Source: Bacteroidota bacterium
GTDB lineage: Bacteria > Bacteroidota > Bacteroidia > Bacteroidales > Prolixibacteraceae
DNA length: 64,000 nucleotides
Reading direction: 5' to 3'
Assembly (NCBI GenBank): GCA_030698405.1
Contig: JAUYMU010000055.1
Coordinates: forward strand, 1 to 64,000
Shown piece after piece: positions 15,415-23,406 of this stretch. The translations under genes and the position numbers were made by a program. The stretch's first letter is position 1, and each line of letters starts with the position of its first letter. The notes beneath the pieces are model-generated. The model did no database searches. It was not told the DNA's origin and saw only the letters and a program-made list of their open reading frames with translations.

Positions 15415-15586
15415 TGGCGGAGGCCATGGAAAATAGTCGCAGTTTTCAGTCTCAGTTGGCAGTGAAGAACGGGAAAAGTCGCAGGTAACGCGCCAACTTG
15501 GAATTTGGAACCTGAAACCTGGAACCTGAAATTTGGAGCTCAAATTAGTAAATCGTAAATAGTTAAATTGTAAATAATAGTCTCTG

Positions 15587-15883
15587 GTGAAAAATCCAAT
15601 TTCAAATCTTCAGAAAGTATTCGAAAGCCGCATCAGGCTTGGAATCATGTCGGCACTGATGGTGAACGACACGCTGGATTTCAATGCCCTGAAGGATTTG
15701 CTTGAACTGACCGACGGAAATCTGGCCAGTCATCTGAAAGCATTGGAACAGCAAGAAATTATACTGGTTTCCAAACAATTCGTTGGCCGGAAACCCAGTA
15801 CAACCTACCGGGCAACAGATCTTGGAAAGAATTTATTTCGCCAACATCTGGCAGCCCTGGAAGAACTAATTGGCAATCAATAA
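15587..15883 (+). CDS. Winged-helix transcriptional regulator linked to creD
   Basis: A 98-residue DNA-binding protein of the ArsR/MarR-like winged-helix type (HTH_34-like). The helix-turn-helix lies around 30-65 (DFNALKDLLELTDGNLASHL), and the wing around 70-85 (VSKQFVGRKPSTTYR) is followed by a C-terminal dimerisation helix. It has no cysteine or histidine metal site, so a metal sensor is unlikely. The start appears to be GTG at 15587. It lies 54 bases upstream of creD. The duplicated AAAGTACTTT boxes before its two neighbours are candidate operators. The 15415-15586 spacer holds only repetitive A/T-rich DNA with GTAAATCGTAAAT-like words. Confidence 0.85.
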   Translation: MKNPISNLQKVFESRIRLGIMSALMVNDTLDFNALKDLLELTDGNLASHLKALEQQEIILVSKQFVGRKPSTTYRATDLGKNLFRQHLAALEELIGNQ

Positions 15884-15913
15884 ATTTTTTTTTATTCATA
15901 AACTTTGTAATTC

Positions 15914-15923
15914 AAAGTACTTT
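15914..15923. promoter_or_regulatory. Palindromic candidate operator, copy 2 (creD promoter)
   Basis: This is the second copy of AAAGTACTTT, inside the identical 16-base context TCAAAGTACTTTTAAA. Just upstream lies ATAAACTTTG, a near match to the -7 consensus with one extra base. It is 14 bases before the creD ATG. Confidence 0.5.
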
Positions 15924-15937
15924 TAAAAATTCAAACT

Positions 15938-17245
15938 ATGGAAACAAAAGGTATTCAACAATTCATGAACAGTTACAGTGTGAAGATGATCATCGTATCA
16001 GGCCTGGCGATTTTGCTGTTGATTCCGTCTTTTTTAATTCAGGACATCATCAGAGAGCGGATTGCCTTGAGCGAAAAAGTAAAAAATGAACTCTATGCTC
16101 AATGGGGCAGTAAGCAGGTGGTTGCAGGTCCGGTGCTGAATGTGCCGTTTGTTATTCAGGAACAAAATGAAATTGGGCAAGCGATGATTGAACGAAAAGG
16201 CATTGCCCATTTTTTGCCTGAAACCTTGAAAACGGATGGTTCGCTGGCTCCTGAAAAACGTAAACGGGGAATTTACGAAGTGGTGGTTTACGAAGGCCGC
16301 ATCAAGCTGAAAGGCACGTTTTCTCAAACAGATGTTTCGCAGCTGGATATTCCGAATGCCCGTTATAACTGGGATGCAGCTTATTTTACCATTGGAATTT
16401 CGGACATGCGGGGCATCAAAAATCTGCCCGAACTGGTTGTCAATGGTCAGAAATTTAAGGTCGATCCGGGTGTGGCTGACACCGATTTGTTTCAATCAGG
16501 AATAACGGTAAAGGCTGGTGGAATTGATTTGATGCAGCCTATGAATTTTGAGATTGAACTGGTTTTGAATGGTTCGGAAGATTTGTCGGTGGAAGCTTTG
16601 GGTAAAACATCGGAAGTCAATATGAAATCGGATTGGGCCTCACCGAGTTTTACCGGATGGTTTCTTCCCTCAGATCGGAATGTTACCGCCAATGGGTTTA
16701 CTGCCAACTGGTTGGTGACCCATCTGAACCGCAATTTTCCGCAGCAATGGGTTGACCGGAAATACAACACGCATGAGGCAACGCTGGGGGTTGAACTGCT
16801 CATTCCAATCGACCACTATCAGAAATCGATGCGTTCGGTGAAATACGCCATACTGTTTATTGCACTCAATTTTATCATCTTTATTTTCATTGAGATGAAA
16901 AGCAAAACCCGAATTCATCCGTTTCAATATTCGCTGGTAGCTTTTGCGCTGCTGATTTTTTATGCCTTACTTACTTCCATCGGCGAGCAAACCGGTTTTA
17001 ATTGGGCTTACCTGATTTCGGCTGTTTCAGTTACTTCGCTCATTTCATGGTATTCTTTTTCGATCCTGAAAAATATAAAAATGGTAGGATGGGTAAGCCT
17101 ACTGCAAATCGGATTGTATGTCTTCCTTTTCACCATTTTGCAATTACATGATTATGCTCTGTTGGCAGGAAGTATCGGGCTGTTTATAATTCTGGCGATT
17201 ATCATGCGGGCTTCGCAGCAAATTAAATGGTATTCAGAAGGATAA
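15938..17245 (+). CDS. creD: Inner-membrane protein CreD
   Basis: A 435-residue CreD-family protein. There is one N-terminal membrane anchor (about 14-32), a large periplasmic domain (about 35-300) containing KNELYAQWGSKQVVAGPVL near the start as in CreD proteins, then a C-terminal block of five to six helices (about 302-430). E. coli CreD is tied to envelope stress and beta-lactam or colicin tolerance; the molecular activity is not established. Linkage to a small winged-helix regulator is typical of the Bacteroidetes and Xanthomonas versions. Confidence 0.9.
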   Translation: METKGIQQFMNSYSVKMIIVSGLAILLLIPSFLIQDIIRERIALSEKVKNELYAQWGSKQVVAGPVLNVPFVIQEQNEIGQAMIERKGIAHFLPETLKTDGSLAPEKRKRGIYEVVVYEGRIKLKGTFSQTDVSQLDIPNARYNWDAAYFTIGISDMRGIKNLPELVVNGQKFKVDPGVADTDLFQSGITVKAGGIDLMQPMNFEIELVLNGSEDLSVEALGKTSEVNMKSDWASPSFTGWFLPSDRNVTANGFTANWLVTHLNRNFPQQWVDRKYNTHEATLGVELLIPIDHYQKSMRSVKYAILFIALNFIIFIFIEMKSKTRIHPFQYSLVAFALLIFYALLTSIGEQTGFNWAYLISAVSVTSLISWYSFSILKNIKMVGWVSLLQIGLYVFLFTILQLHDYALLAGSIGLFIILAIIMRASQQIKWYSEG

Positions 17246-17257
17246 TATTTTGGAAAC

Positions 17258-17288
17258 GTGAGGGTCTGACTCCAAGTCAGGCTCTCAC
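17258..17288. terminator. Bidirectional hairpin between creD and the ion channel gene
   Basis: GTGAGGGTCTGAC (17258-17270) folds onto GTCAGGCTCTCAC (17276-17288) with two G-U wobbles and a 5-base loop. The genes on either side converge here, and T-rich sequence follows on the plus strand, so a shared terminator is likely. Confidence 0.6.
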
Positions 17289-17294
17289 TCAATT

Positions 17295-18077
17295 CTACTT
17301 TATTTCCTCCCCGCACTGATTGCAAAATTTTGCATTTTCAGGATTTTCGTTGCTACAATTAGCGCAGGTTTTGTTTGAAGATTTGCTTTTTGATAATTCA
17401 ACGGTGATAATTCCTGTTGGAACGGCAATAATTGCATATCCCATAATCATTGCAATGGACGAAAGGAACTGTCCCAAAACTGTTCGTGGTACGATGTCGA
17501 CAAAACCGACGGTTGTAACAGTAACTATTGCCCAGTAAATACTTTGCGGAATGCTGGTAAATCCACTTTCACTTCCTTCAACAACATACATCATGGTGCC
17601 CAATAATGTCACCATTGAGATAACTGCCAAAAGAAAAACACCTATTTTATATGAACTTCCCTTCATTGCCTCGAGTAGCACCTTTGCTTCTTTGTTGAAC
17701 CTGACCAGTTTTAATATTCTGAAAACCCGCAATAGTCTAAATATTCTGACTGTTAGCAGATAATGGTAGCCGGGTGCCATTAAGTCAATATACGTTGGGA
17801 ATATTGCTAAAATATCTACAAGTCCCCAGAAACTAAAGATGTATTTCCATGGTTTTGGCGAACTCCAAATTCGAAGCAAATATTCGATTGAAAATAGAAT
17901 CGTGAAAATCCATTCGATCAGATAAAATTCTGAGAAGAAGTTGGCGTGATATTGCGGAATACTTTCAATAATAACTACAGTAACACTAAGTAATATAAGC
18001 CATAACAAGATTATATCAAAGAGTTTTCCGGCTTTGGTATCGTGTTCGAAAATAATATTGTACAGTCGTTTTCGCAT
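17295..18077 (-). CDS. Voltage-gated cation channel with altered selectivity filter and zinc ribbon
   Basis: A 260-residue six-helix channel subunit. S4 carries a regular positive array (R111, R114, R117, R120, K123, R126 in VRIFRLLRVFRILKLVRF), so it should sense voltage. The pore loop reads TVTTVGFVDIVP (187-198). Potassium channels have TVGYGD here; this one has TVGFVD, replacing the second filter glycine by valine, so potassium selectivity is doubtful. The C-terminus ends in a CxxC...CxxC zinc ribbon (Cys238, 241, 252, 255), an unusual cytosolic add-on. It stands alone and converges on creD. Confidence 0.88.
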   Translation of the reverse strand: MRKRLYNIIFEHDTKAGKLFDIILLWLILLSVTVVIIESIPQYHANFFSEFYLIEWIFTILFSIEYLLRIWSSPKPWKYIFSFWGLVDILAIFPTYIDLMAPGYHYLLTVRIFRLLRVFRILKLVRFNKEAKVLLEAMKGSSYKIGVFLLAVISMVTLLGTMMYVVEGSESGFTSIPQSIYWAIVTVTTVGFVDIVPRTVLGQFLSSIAMIMGYAIIAVPTGIITVELSKSKSSNKTCANCSNENPENAKFCNQCGEEIK

Positions 18078-18269
18078 ATTGAATGTTTGAAACTTCTCGA
18101 TTTGAGCTTAAAAGACATTCGTCTTAAAATGCAAATATCTTTATAATTCCGGTATAAAATTTTAAAATCATAGTTTATTGATTTTCTGAAGAGAGAAACT
18201 CGGAATAACCGGAAAGTGATTGCTGATTTATTGTATTTCACTTTTGCAACATATTGTCACATTTTACCC

Positions 18270-18277
18270 TAAATTTG
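18270..18277 (+). promoter_or_regulatory. -7 promoter element of the epimerase operon
   Basis: TAAATTTG matches TAnnTTTG exactly, 48 bases before the ATG. A TTTTG at 18242-18246 could serve as -33 with a 23-base spacer. The 18078-18324 spacer contains nothing else recognisable. Confidence 0.45.
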
Positions 18278-18324
18278 GCGGTCATTGGGATTACCAATTT
18301 TTCTGATTCAATATCGTTTTAATC

Positions 18325-19431
18325 ATGCAGATTACGCAAATAGAAGTCTATAAATTTCCTGTAAAGTTGAAAAAGCCCTTTGTAATTTCATTGGGATCGT
18401 TCGATTATGCTGAAAATGTGATTGTTGTTATCCTTACGAGCGAAGGGTTGACCGGTTTTGGAGAGTGCAGCCCATTTATGCCAATTAACGGAGAAAGCAT
18501 GGAAACTGCCTATCTGGTTGCCAATTACCTGGGCAAAGCTTTGATCGGCAAAAATCCGCTGGATATTGAAGCTTGTTCAGTAGAAATGGATCGCACCATT
18601 TATGGCAATTCGAGCATCAAAAGCGCCTTTGACATTGCACTTTACGATATTGCTTCCCAACATTCAGGACTTCCACTGTATGCATTTTTGGGTGGGAAAA
18701 ACAATAAAACGCTGATTACTGATTACACTGTAAGTCTGGGAAATCCGGAACAAATGTCGGCTGATGCACAGGAAATTAAAGATCGCGGATTTAAGGTGAT
18801 CAAGGTAAAACTGGGCGACGATCCGGAGAAAGATATTTTCAGGATAAAAGCAATTCGTGCGCAAATCGGTGATGAAATTCCCTTGCGGCTGGATGCCAAT
18901 CAGGGTTGGAGTGTTGATTCTGCAATTCATGTTTTAAACGAACTGGCTCCATACAACATTCAATTCTGCGAGGAACCAATTGACAGATGGAATTTTATGG
19001 AATTATCGCGGATAAGAAGGGAAAGTCCGATCATGATCATGGCCGACGAATCGTGCTGCGATCATCACGATGCCAAAAGGCTGATTGATCTGGAAGCAGT
19101 GAAATCGTTCAATATCAAACTTGGAAAATCATCAGGAATATTTAATGCCCTGAAAATTATCCGGTTGGCAGAACATGCCTATATCCAGTTACAAATCGGC
19201 GGTTTCCTTGAATCAAGAATCGGATTCACCGCCGCCGCACATTTGGCCTTGGCAAGCGATAATGTTATATTTTGCGATTTCGATACACCAATGATGTTTT
19301 GTGAAGATCCGGTTTCAGGAGGAATAAAATATGGACAGAATGGGATTGTGACTATTCCTGAAGTAGTAGGATTGGGTGCCAGTATCGAAACTGAATATTT
19401 AAAAGCCTTAACCGGCTTCACTATTAAATAA
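18325..19431 (+). CDS. Dipeptide epimerase-like enolase-superfamily enzyme
   Basis: A 368-residue protein of the mandelate racemase/muconate lactonizing family. Catalytic residues are in place: KVK (Lys160, Lys162), metal ligands Asp190 (LDANQGW), Glu216 (EEP) and Asp241 (ADES), and Lys268 in KLGKS. Spacing fits the L-Ala-D/L-Glu epimerases, which act on murein-derived dipeptides in the cytoplasm. Substrate specificity in this superfamily often varies, and other dipeptides or muconate-like acids remain possible. It leads a tight five-gene operon (gaps of 3-28 bp). Confidence 0.82.
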   Translation: MQITQIEVYKFPVKLKKPFVISLGSFDYAENVIVVILTSEGLTGFGECSPFMPINGESMETAYLVANYLGKALIGKNPLDIEACSVEMDRTIYGNSSIKSAFDIALYDIASQHSGLPLYAFLGGKNNKTLITDYTVSLGNPEQMSADAQEIKDRGFKVIKVKLGDDPEKDIFRIKAIRAQIGDEIPLRLDANQGWSVDSAIHVLNELAPYNIQFCEEPIDRWNFMELSRIRRESPIMIMADESCCDHHDAKRLIDLEAVKSFNIKLGKSSGIFNALKIIRLAEHAYIQLQIGGFLESRIGFTAAAHLALASDNVIFCDFDTPMMFCEDPVSGGIKYGQNGIVTIPEVVGLGASIETEYLKALTGFTIK

Positions 19432-19438
19432 ATTGACA

Positions 19439-19765
19439 ATGAATTGGATATTATTAATCATAGCGGGATTGTTCGAGGTTGGTTTTGCCAGCTGCCTGGG
19501 AAAAGCGAAAGAAACTTCAGGAGCAGAATCGGCCTGGTGGCTGGTTGGTTTTTTATTGAGCCTGACAATGAGCATGATTTTGCTTTACAAGGCATCGTTG
19601 ACCATCCCAATCGGAACTGCGTATGCTGTTTGGACCGGAATTGGTGCAGTTGGTACAGTGATTATGGGCATCGTTTTCTTTAAAGAACCGTCTGATTTCT
19701 GGCGAATGTTTTTTATCAGCACCTTAATTATTTCAATTATTGGACTGAAAATCAGTTCACATTAA
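19439..19765 (+). CDS. SMR-family exporter, Gdx/SugE type
   Basis: A 108-residue four-helix membrane protein of the small multidrug resistance family. Glu13 in AGLFEVGF is the proton/substrate-coupling glutamate, and GTAYAVWTGIGAVGT is the family signature in the form found in guanidinium exporters (Gdx, formerly SugE). The ATG at 19439 is preferred over a TTG six bases upstream. It follows the epimerase by 7 bases. No guanidine riboswitch is visible upstream, so guanidinium export is inferred from sequence type only. Confidence 0.85.
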   Translation: MNWILLIIAGLFEVGFASCLGKAKETSGAESAWWLVGFLLSLTMSMILLYKASLTIPIGTAYAVWTGIGAVGTVIMGIVFFKEPSDFWRMFFISTLIISIIGLKISSH

Positions 19766-19793
19766 ATGTACACATCAATTAAAAACTGGAAAT

Positions 19794-20042
19794 ATGGAAA
19801 ATGAAATTTACCCGGTTGAAGTTTTCGAGGGAAATGACTGGGAGGCCTCGTTGCTGAAAAGCTTATTGGACAATGCGGAAATCGAATCGTTTACCAAAGA
19901 TGAACGAATGGGCGTTCTTGCTCCCTGGAATGTGGCGGGTGGAGGCGCCGGACCAGTAAAAATATTTGTCTCGAACATCGATTACGAAAAGGCAAAAGAA
20001 GTGATTGAGCAATTCGAAAAGTCAGAGAAGGAAGAAAGCTAA
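19794..20042 (+). CDS. DUF2007-type small protein
   Basis: An 82-residue protein with the pattern of DUF2007/signal-transducing PII-like small proteins: EVFEGNDWEASLLKSLLDNAEIESF near the start (a domain that pairs a strand with a helix) and IFVSNIDYEKAKEVIEQFEK at the end. The GGGAGPVKIFV segment resembles the loop before the last strand in this family. Its role is unknown. It lies 28 bases after the SMR gene and 3 bases before a methyltransferase gene. Confidence 0.75.
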   Translation: MENEIYPVEVFEGNDWEASLLKSLLDNAEIESFTKDERMGVLAPWNVAGGGAGPVKIFVSNIDYEKAKEVIEQFEKSEKEES

Positions 20043-20045
20043 GAG

Positions 20046-20684
20046 ATGGAAAACTTTGATATTTCGGTACAGCGTTTTGATGAATTTGCAGCCGAATATG
20101 CCGTTCGATTTTCGGATGTTAGTGGCTATCAGGATTCGATTGAAAACTTCTGTCGAGCAATAAAAAGGAATCATCCAAACATTCTTGAATTGGCGTGCGG
20201 CCCCGGAAATTTCACACAACATTTAAAAAACCATTTTCAGTACAGCCGTATCACGGCCATTGATCTGGCTCCAAAGATGATTGAAATTGCACAAAAATCG
20301 CTGCCCGACGTGGATTTCAGGATAATGGATGTTCGAGATATTTCCTCAATTCCTGAAAAATTTGACGCGGTGATGTGCTCTTTTTGTCTGCCATTTTTAT
20401 CGAAAGCCGATTCGTGCAAATTAATTGCCGATTGCGCTGAAAAACTCAATTCAGGAGGACTGTTATATGTGAGTACGATGGAAGGTGACGAAACCAAAGC
20501 CGGATTTGAGCGCACCAGTTTTTCAGGAAATTCGGAGATCTATTTTAATTATCACAGCAGGGCCGATCTGGAGAATTCGTTTGCTGAAAGCGGGTTTGAG
20601 ATCAGTCATCTCAAACTTCAGGACTACCCCGAACCTGATGGGCGAGTGACTACAGATATGATTTTCATAGGAACAAAAATATAA
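20046..20684 (+). CDS. Class I SAM-dependent methyltransferase
   Basis: A 212-residue methyltransferase with motif I ILELACGPGNFT (about 44-55), acidic motif ITAIDLAPKMIEIA, and DAVMCSFCLPFL for motif IV, followed by NSGGLLYVST. It resembles small-molecule methyltransferases of the UbiE/SmtA type; the acceptor is unknown. A second, unrelated methyltransferase follows after 5 bases, so the two may act in sequence or be general detoxification enzymes. Confidence 0.85.
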   Translation: MENFDISVQRFDEFAAEYAVRFSDVSGYQDSIENFCRAIKRNHPNILELACGPGNFTQHLKNHFQYSRITAIDLAPKMIEIAQKSLPDVDFRIMDVRDISSIPEKFDAVMCSFCLPFLSKADSCKLIADCAEKLNSGGLLYVSTMEGDETKAGFERTSFSGNSEIYFNYHSRADLENSFAESGFEISHLKLQDYPEPDGRVTTDMIFIGTKI

Positions 20685-20689
20685 AAGAG

Positions 20690-21316
20690 ATGAGTGAATT
20701 CTGGGACAATAAATTTCAAGAAATTGGGACAAACTGGTCGTTTGAACCGACAGATTCTGCTATTCAAACAAGTAAACTTTTCACCGAAAACAATTTAAAA
20801 ACAGTACTGATTCCGGGAGTTGGATTTGGTCGTAATGCCAGGCCTTTTCTCGAAACGGGCTTTGAAGTAACCGGAATCGAAATTTCGAGAACAGCCATTG
20901 ATCTGGCACGTGAGAATGGACTGGATTTTCCGATTCATCATGGTTCGGTGCTTAAAATGCCGCTCGACAAAGAGAAATACGATGGTATTTTTTGCTTTGC
21001 GCTGCTACATTTGTTCAATCAGACCGATCGTAGAAAAATCATGCAGAAATGCCTTGACCAGCTACAAGATGGTGGATGGATGGTTTTTGTTGTTGCCTCT
21101 GATAAGAATAAGCTATTCGGCAAAGGGAAATTTGTAAGCAATAACCGGTTCATGATAGAGAAAGGATTGACCGTTTTCTTTTATGATTCGGCAGCCATCG
21201 AAAAAGAATTTGCACCTTTAGGATTGGTTGAATCGCGTGAAATTGACGAGCCCGTGAAACACATTGAAAACGAAGAACCCATGAAGTTTTGGATGGTGGT
21301 ATGCCGGAAAAAGTGA
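20690..21316 (+). CDS. SAM-dependent methyltransferase, TehB/TPMT-like
   Basis: A 208-residue methyltransferase starting with FWDNKFQEIGTNWSFEPTDS, as in thiopurine and tellurite-resistance methyltransferases. Motif I is VLIPGVGFGRNARPFLETG (about 40-58), then VTGIEISRTAIDLA and YDGIFCFALLHLF. Such enzymes methylate thiols, chalcogenides or halides. It ends the operon that includes a small cation exporter, consistent with a detoxification theme. Confidence 0.82.
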   Translation: MSEFWDNKFQEIGTNWSFEPTDSAIQTSKLFTENNLKTVLIPGVGFGRNARPFLETGFEVTGIEISRTAIDLARENGLDFPIHHGSVLKMPLDKEKYDGIFCFALLHLFNQTDRRKIMQKCLDQLQDGGWMVFVVASDKNKLFGKGKFVSNNRFMIEKGLTVFFYDSAAIEKEFAPLGLVESREIDEPVKHIENEEPMKFWMVVCRKK

Positions 21317-21352
21317 AGAGTCCTCAAAAACAAAAATGCGTGGGATAACGCT

Positions 21353-21781
21353 TTATTTTGTTGTCAATTCTTCAGTTTGTGCGATTTCTGATAGCAATTT
21401 GTCGGATGTTAAAAACAATTCGATTTGTCCTTTCACTTTCAGTGCTGATGCCAATTGAATTGAATCCAAAGTTCGAAGTCCTTTCTTCCAATGTTTCCCA
21501 ATCAAGTTTTGTGCATGTTGGCGTAAAATGCGATCCTCTGTAACGAAATTAAATTTAGCAGAATCGCGAATAAATTTCTCAATCAATTGTTTTGCGATAT
21601 CTTCATCAATTTCATTTTTTCGACATTTCTTCCAAACGACCGAACTAAATTCTATTTTGGTGATTTCTGCCAAATAAATAACTTCCATTCCAACCTTGTT
21701 GAAAAGCCTCATTAATTCTTCGGTGCCATCCTCATGATGATAAAGCTTAAACAAAGACGATGTGTCAAAGAATACCTTCAT
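21353..21781 (-). CDS. PIN-domain toxin (VapC-like)
   Basis: A 142-residue PIN-domain ribonuclease candidate. The acidic active-site pattern is present: Asp6 in VFFDTSSLFKLY, Glu in TKIEFSSVVWKK (mid-protein), Asp in TLDSIQLASAL and Asp in LTSDKLL near the end. Such toxins cleave specific RNAs when the antitoxin is lost. The gene overlaps the upstream antitoxin gene by 4 bases, the classical toxin-antitoxin arrangement. Confidence 0.88.
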   Translation of the reverse strand: MKVFFDTSSLFKLYHHEDGTEELMRLFNKVGMEVIYLAEITKIEFSSVVWKKCRKNEIDEDIAKQLIEKFIRDSAKFNFVTEDRILRQHAQNLIGKHWKKGLRTLDSIQLASALKVKGQIELFLTSDKLLSEIAQTEELTTK

Positions 21782-21996
21782 ATTGCATTCCGTCTTTCTT
21801 CAATAACTTCATCGGAGAATGAACCTTTGTAATCTTTTAATAATTCCTGACTTTCAAGAAATGAGAAATCAGAGAGTTTCAGAGGCGTATTTAGTTCTTC
21901 TTCAAAAGTTACGGTTACTTTCACCGGTTTTTTTGTTTTAAATGGCCTTTCCAGTTTAAGTTCACCATTGAAATATGTTCCTGCTATTGTTGTCAT
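21778..21996 (-). CDS. Antitoxin partner of the PIN toxin
   Basis: A 72-residue protein. The N-terminal 35 residues are beta-rich (TIAGTYFNGELKLERPF, then PVKVTVTFEEE), like swapped-hairpin or DUF2281/DUF104-type antitoxins. The C-terminal part (LSDFSFLESQELLKDY, then EVIEERRNAI) is a helical toxin-wrapping tail. Overlap with the toxin gene and a promoter directly upstream support an autoregulated pair. Confidence 0.8.
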   Translation of the reverse strand: MTTIAGTYFNGELKLERPFKTKKPVKVTVTFEEELNTPLKLSDFSFLESQELLKDYKGSFSDEVIEERRNAI

Positions 21997-22013
21997 TTTT
22001 TCAGTGTTTTGTA

Positions 22014-22021
22014 CAAAGATA
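22014..22021 (-). promoter_or_regulatory. -7 promoter element of the toxin-antitoxin pair
   Basis: On the minus strand the sequence reads TATCTTTG, an exact match to TAnnTTTG, ending 18 bases upstream of the antitoxin ATG. No convincing -33 element was found. Confidence 0.45.
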
Positions 22022-22079
22022 CATTTTTCGTTAGATAGCTGGAATATTAGTGAAACGATTCAGATTAGAAAATCACTGA

Positions 22080-23105
22080 TCACTCTTCCCCAATCACATT
22101 CACTTCCCGTTCCAGCTCTACCCCAAACTTCTCCTGAACCGATTGTTTAATTTCTTCTGAAAGTTCATAGATTTCGCGACCCATCGCATTTCCGTAGTTG
22201 ACCAAAACCAGCGCCTGTTTTTCGTGTACGCCTGCATCGCCCCGGCGAAAACCTTTCCATCCGCATTGTTCGATCAGCCAACCGGCTGCCAGCTTTGTTT
22301 TTCCTTCGGTTGCCGCATATTGAGGCAGCGTTGGAAAGTTGTTCAGCAGTTGCTCAGCTATAGCAGCTTCCACAATCGGGTTTTTAAAAAAGCTGCCTGC
22401 ATTACCCATAACCCTCGGATCGGGCAATTTCGATTCACGAATCAGAATTACTGTTTGGCGAATATTTCGCAGATTGACTTCGCCCAGCTTTTCAACTTCG
22501 GTTTTCAAATTGGCGTAGTTGAGTATAAACTCCGGAAATTTATCGAGCTTGAAAACTACGCTGGTAATTACAAATCGGTTCTTCAAATGATTCTTGAAAA
22601 TGCTGTCGCGGTAAGCATATTGGCAACTTATTGAATTGTATGTGTATTCAGTTTGCGTTTCAAGGTCAATTCCAGTAACCGATTCAATCTGGTTTTGGAT
22701 TTCCATGCCATAAGCGCCAATGTTTTGCACTGCGGCGGCGCCTACTTTCCCTGGTATCAATGATAAATTCTCGATTCCGCCCCATTTGTGAAAAACGGTG
22801 TATTCAACCAGATCGTCCCACACAACTCCGGCGCCAACTTCAAGCCAAACATTGTTCCGGTCCTCATGTACGATGCTGATTCCCGGAATATTTGGATTGA
22901 TAATTAAACCCTGAAAATCGTTGACGAAAAGCAGGTTGCTTCCTTCTCCCAAAATCAGGATTGGCAAGTTCTGCCATTGTTTGTTGGTAGCCAGAAATTC
23001 TTGCAGATCTTCGGTTTCAGTAAATTCGAAATAGTATTTTGAAGTGGCTTCTATTCCGAATGTATTGTGCTTTTTGAGGGGAAAATTGGTATATGTGCGG
23101 ATCAT
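22080..23105 (-). CDS. murB: UDP-N-acetylmuramate dehydrogenase
   Basis: A 341-residue cytoplasmic flavoenzyme that reduces UDP-GlcNAc-enolpyruvate to UDP-MurNAc in peptidoglycan synthesis. Visible features are FPLKKHNTFGIEA at the N-terminus, the FAD-binding ILGEGSNLLF, LSLIPGKVGAAAVQNIGAYG, the AGSFFKNP catalytic-Ser region and AGWLIEQCGWKG. A TTG 18 bases upstream keeps the frame open, but a -7 promoter element covers it, so the ATG at 23105 is the start. It stands alone, about 80 bp from the antitoxin gene. Confidence 0.96.
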   Translation of the reverse strand: MIRTYTNFPLKKHNTFGIEATSKYYFEFTETEDLQEFLATNKQWQNLPILILGEGSNLLFVNDFQGLIINPNIPGISIVHEDRNNVWLEVGAGVVWDDLVEYTVFHKWGGIENLSLIPGKVGAAAVQNIGAYGMEIQNQIESVTGIDLETQTEYTYNSISCQYAYRDSIFKNHLKNRFVITSVVFKLDKFPEFILNYANLKTEVEKLGEVNLRNIRQTVILIRESKLPDPRVMGNAGSFFKNPIVEAAIAEQLLNNFPTLPQYAATEGKTKLAAGWLIEQCGWKGFRRGDAGVHEKQALVLVNYGNAMGREIYELSEEIKQSVQEKFGVELEREVNVIGEE

Positions 23106-23120
23106 CTGAATTATTTTTGG

Positions 23121-23128
23121 CAAATATA
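23121..23128 (-). promoter_or_regulatory. -7 promoter element of murB
   Basis: The minus strand reads TATATTTG, a perfect -7 element 15 bases from the murB ATG. Its position decides against the upstream TTG start and implies a leader of only a few nucleotides. Confidence 0.5.
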
Positions 23129-23328
23129 GCAGAAGAACGGCCTAATTCCCTTAATTTGGCACTACGAATAAAATTAACATTTCAGGATAAATTCTGCTGG
23201 TGAAAATTTAATTATACATGAAACGACCATGAGAAAACCTTTCTCACACTGGAAGATGATTATTCGGGAGTTCTCCCGATATACCGGGACGAGCATCTGG
23301 CAATTATAAAACAAATTACGAAAAGATG

Positions 23329-23393
23329 AACCACATAGACACATAGGACACATAGTTTTAAATTTTCTATGTGAACTATGTGCCTATGTGGTT
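23329..23393. repeat. Long inverted repeat upstream of the glycosyltransferase gene
   Basis: AACCACATAGACACATAG (23329-23346) and CTATGTGCCTATGTGGTT (23376-23393) are complementary with one mismatch, and pairing continues inward through CACATAG/CTATGTG. Each arm is itself built from tandem CACATAG-like units. The structure ends 13 bases before the glycosyltransferase ATG and could form an RNA hairpin of about 30 bp. The rest of the 23106-23406 spacer has a smaller palindrome (TCGGGAG/CTCCCGA near 23264-23281) and no gene. Confidence 0.75.
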
Positions 23394-23406
23394 AAAAAAG
23401 TAACAG

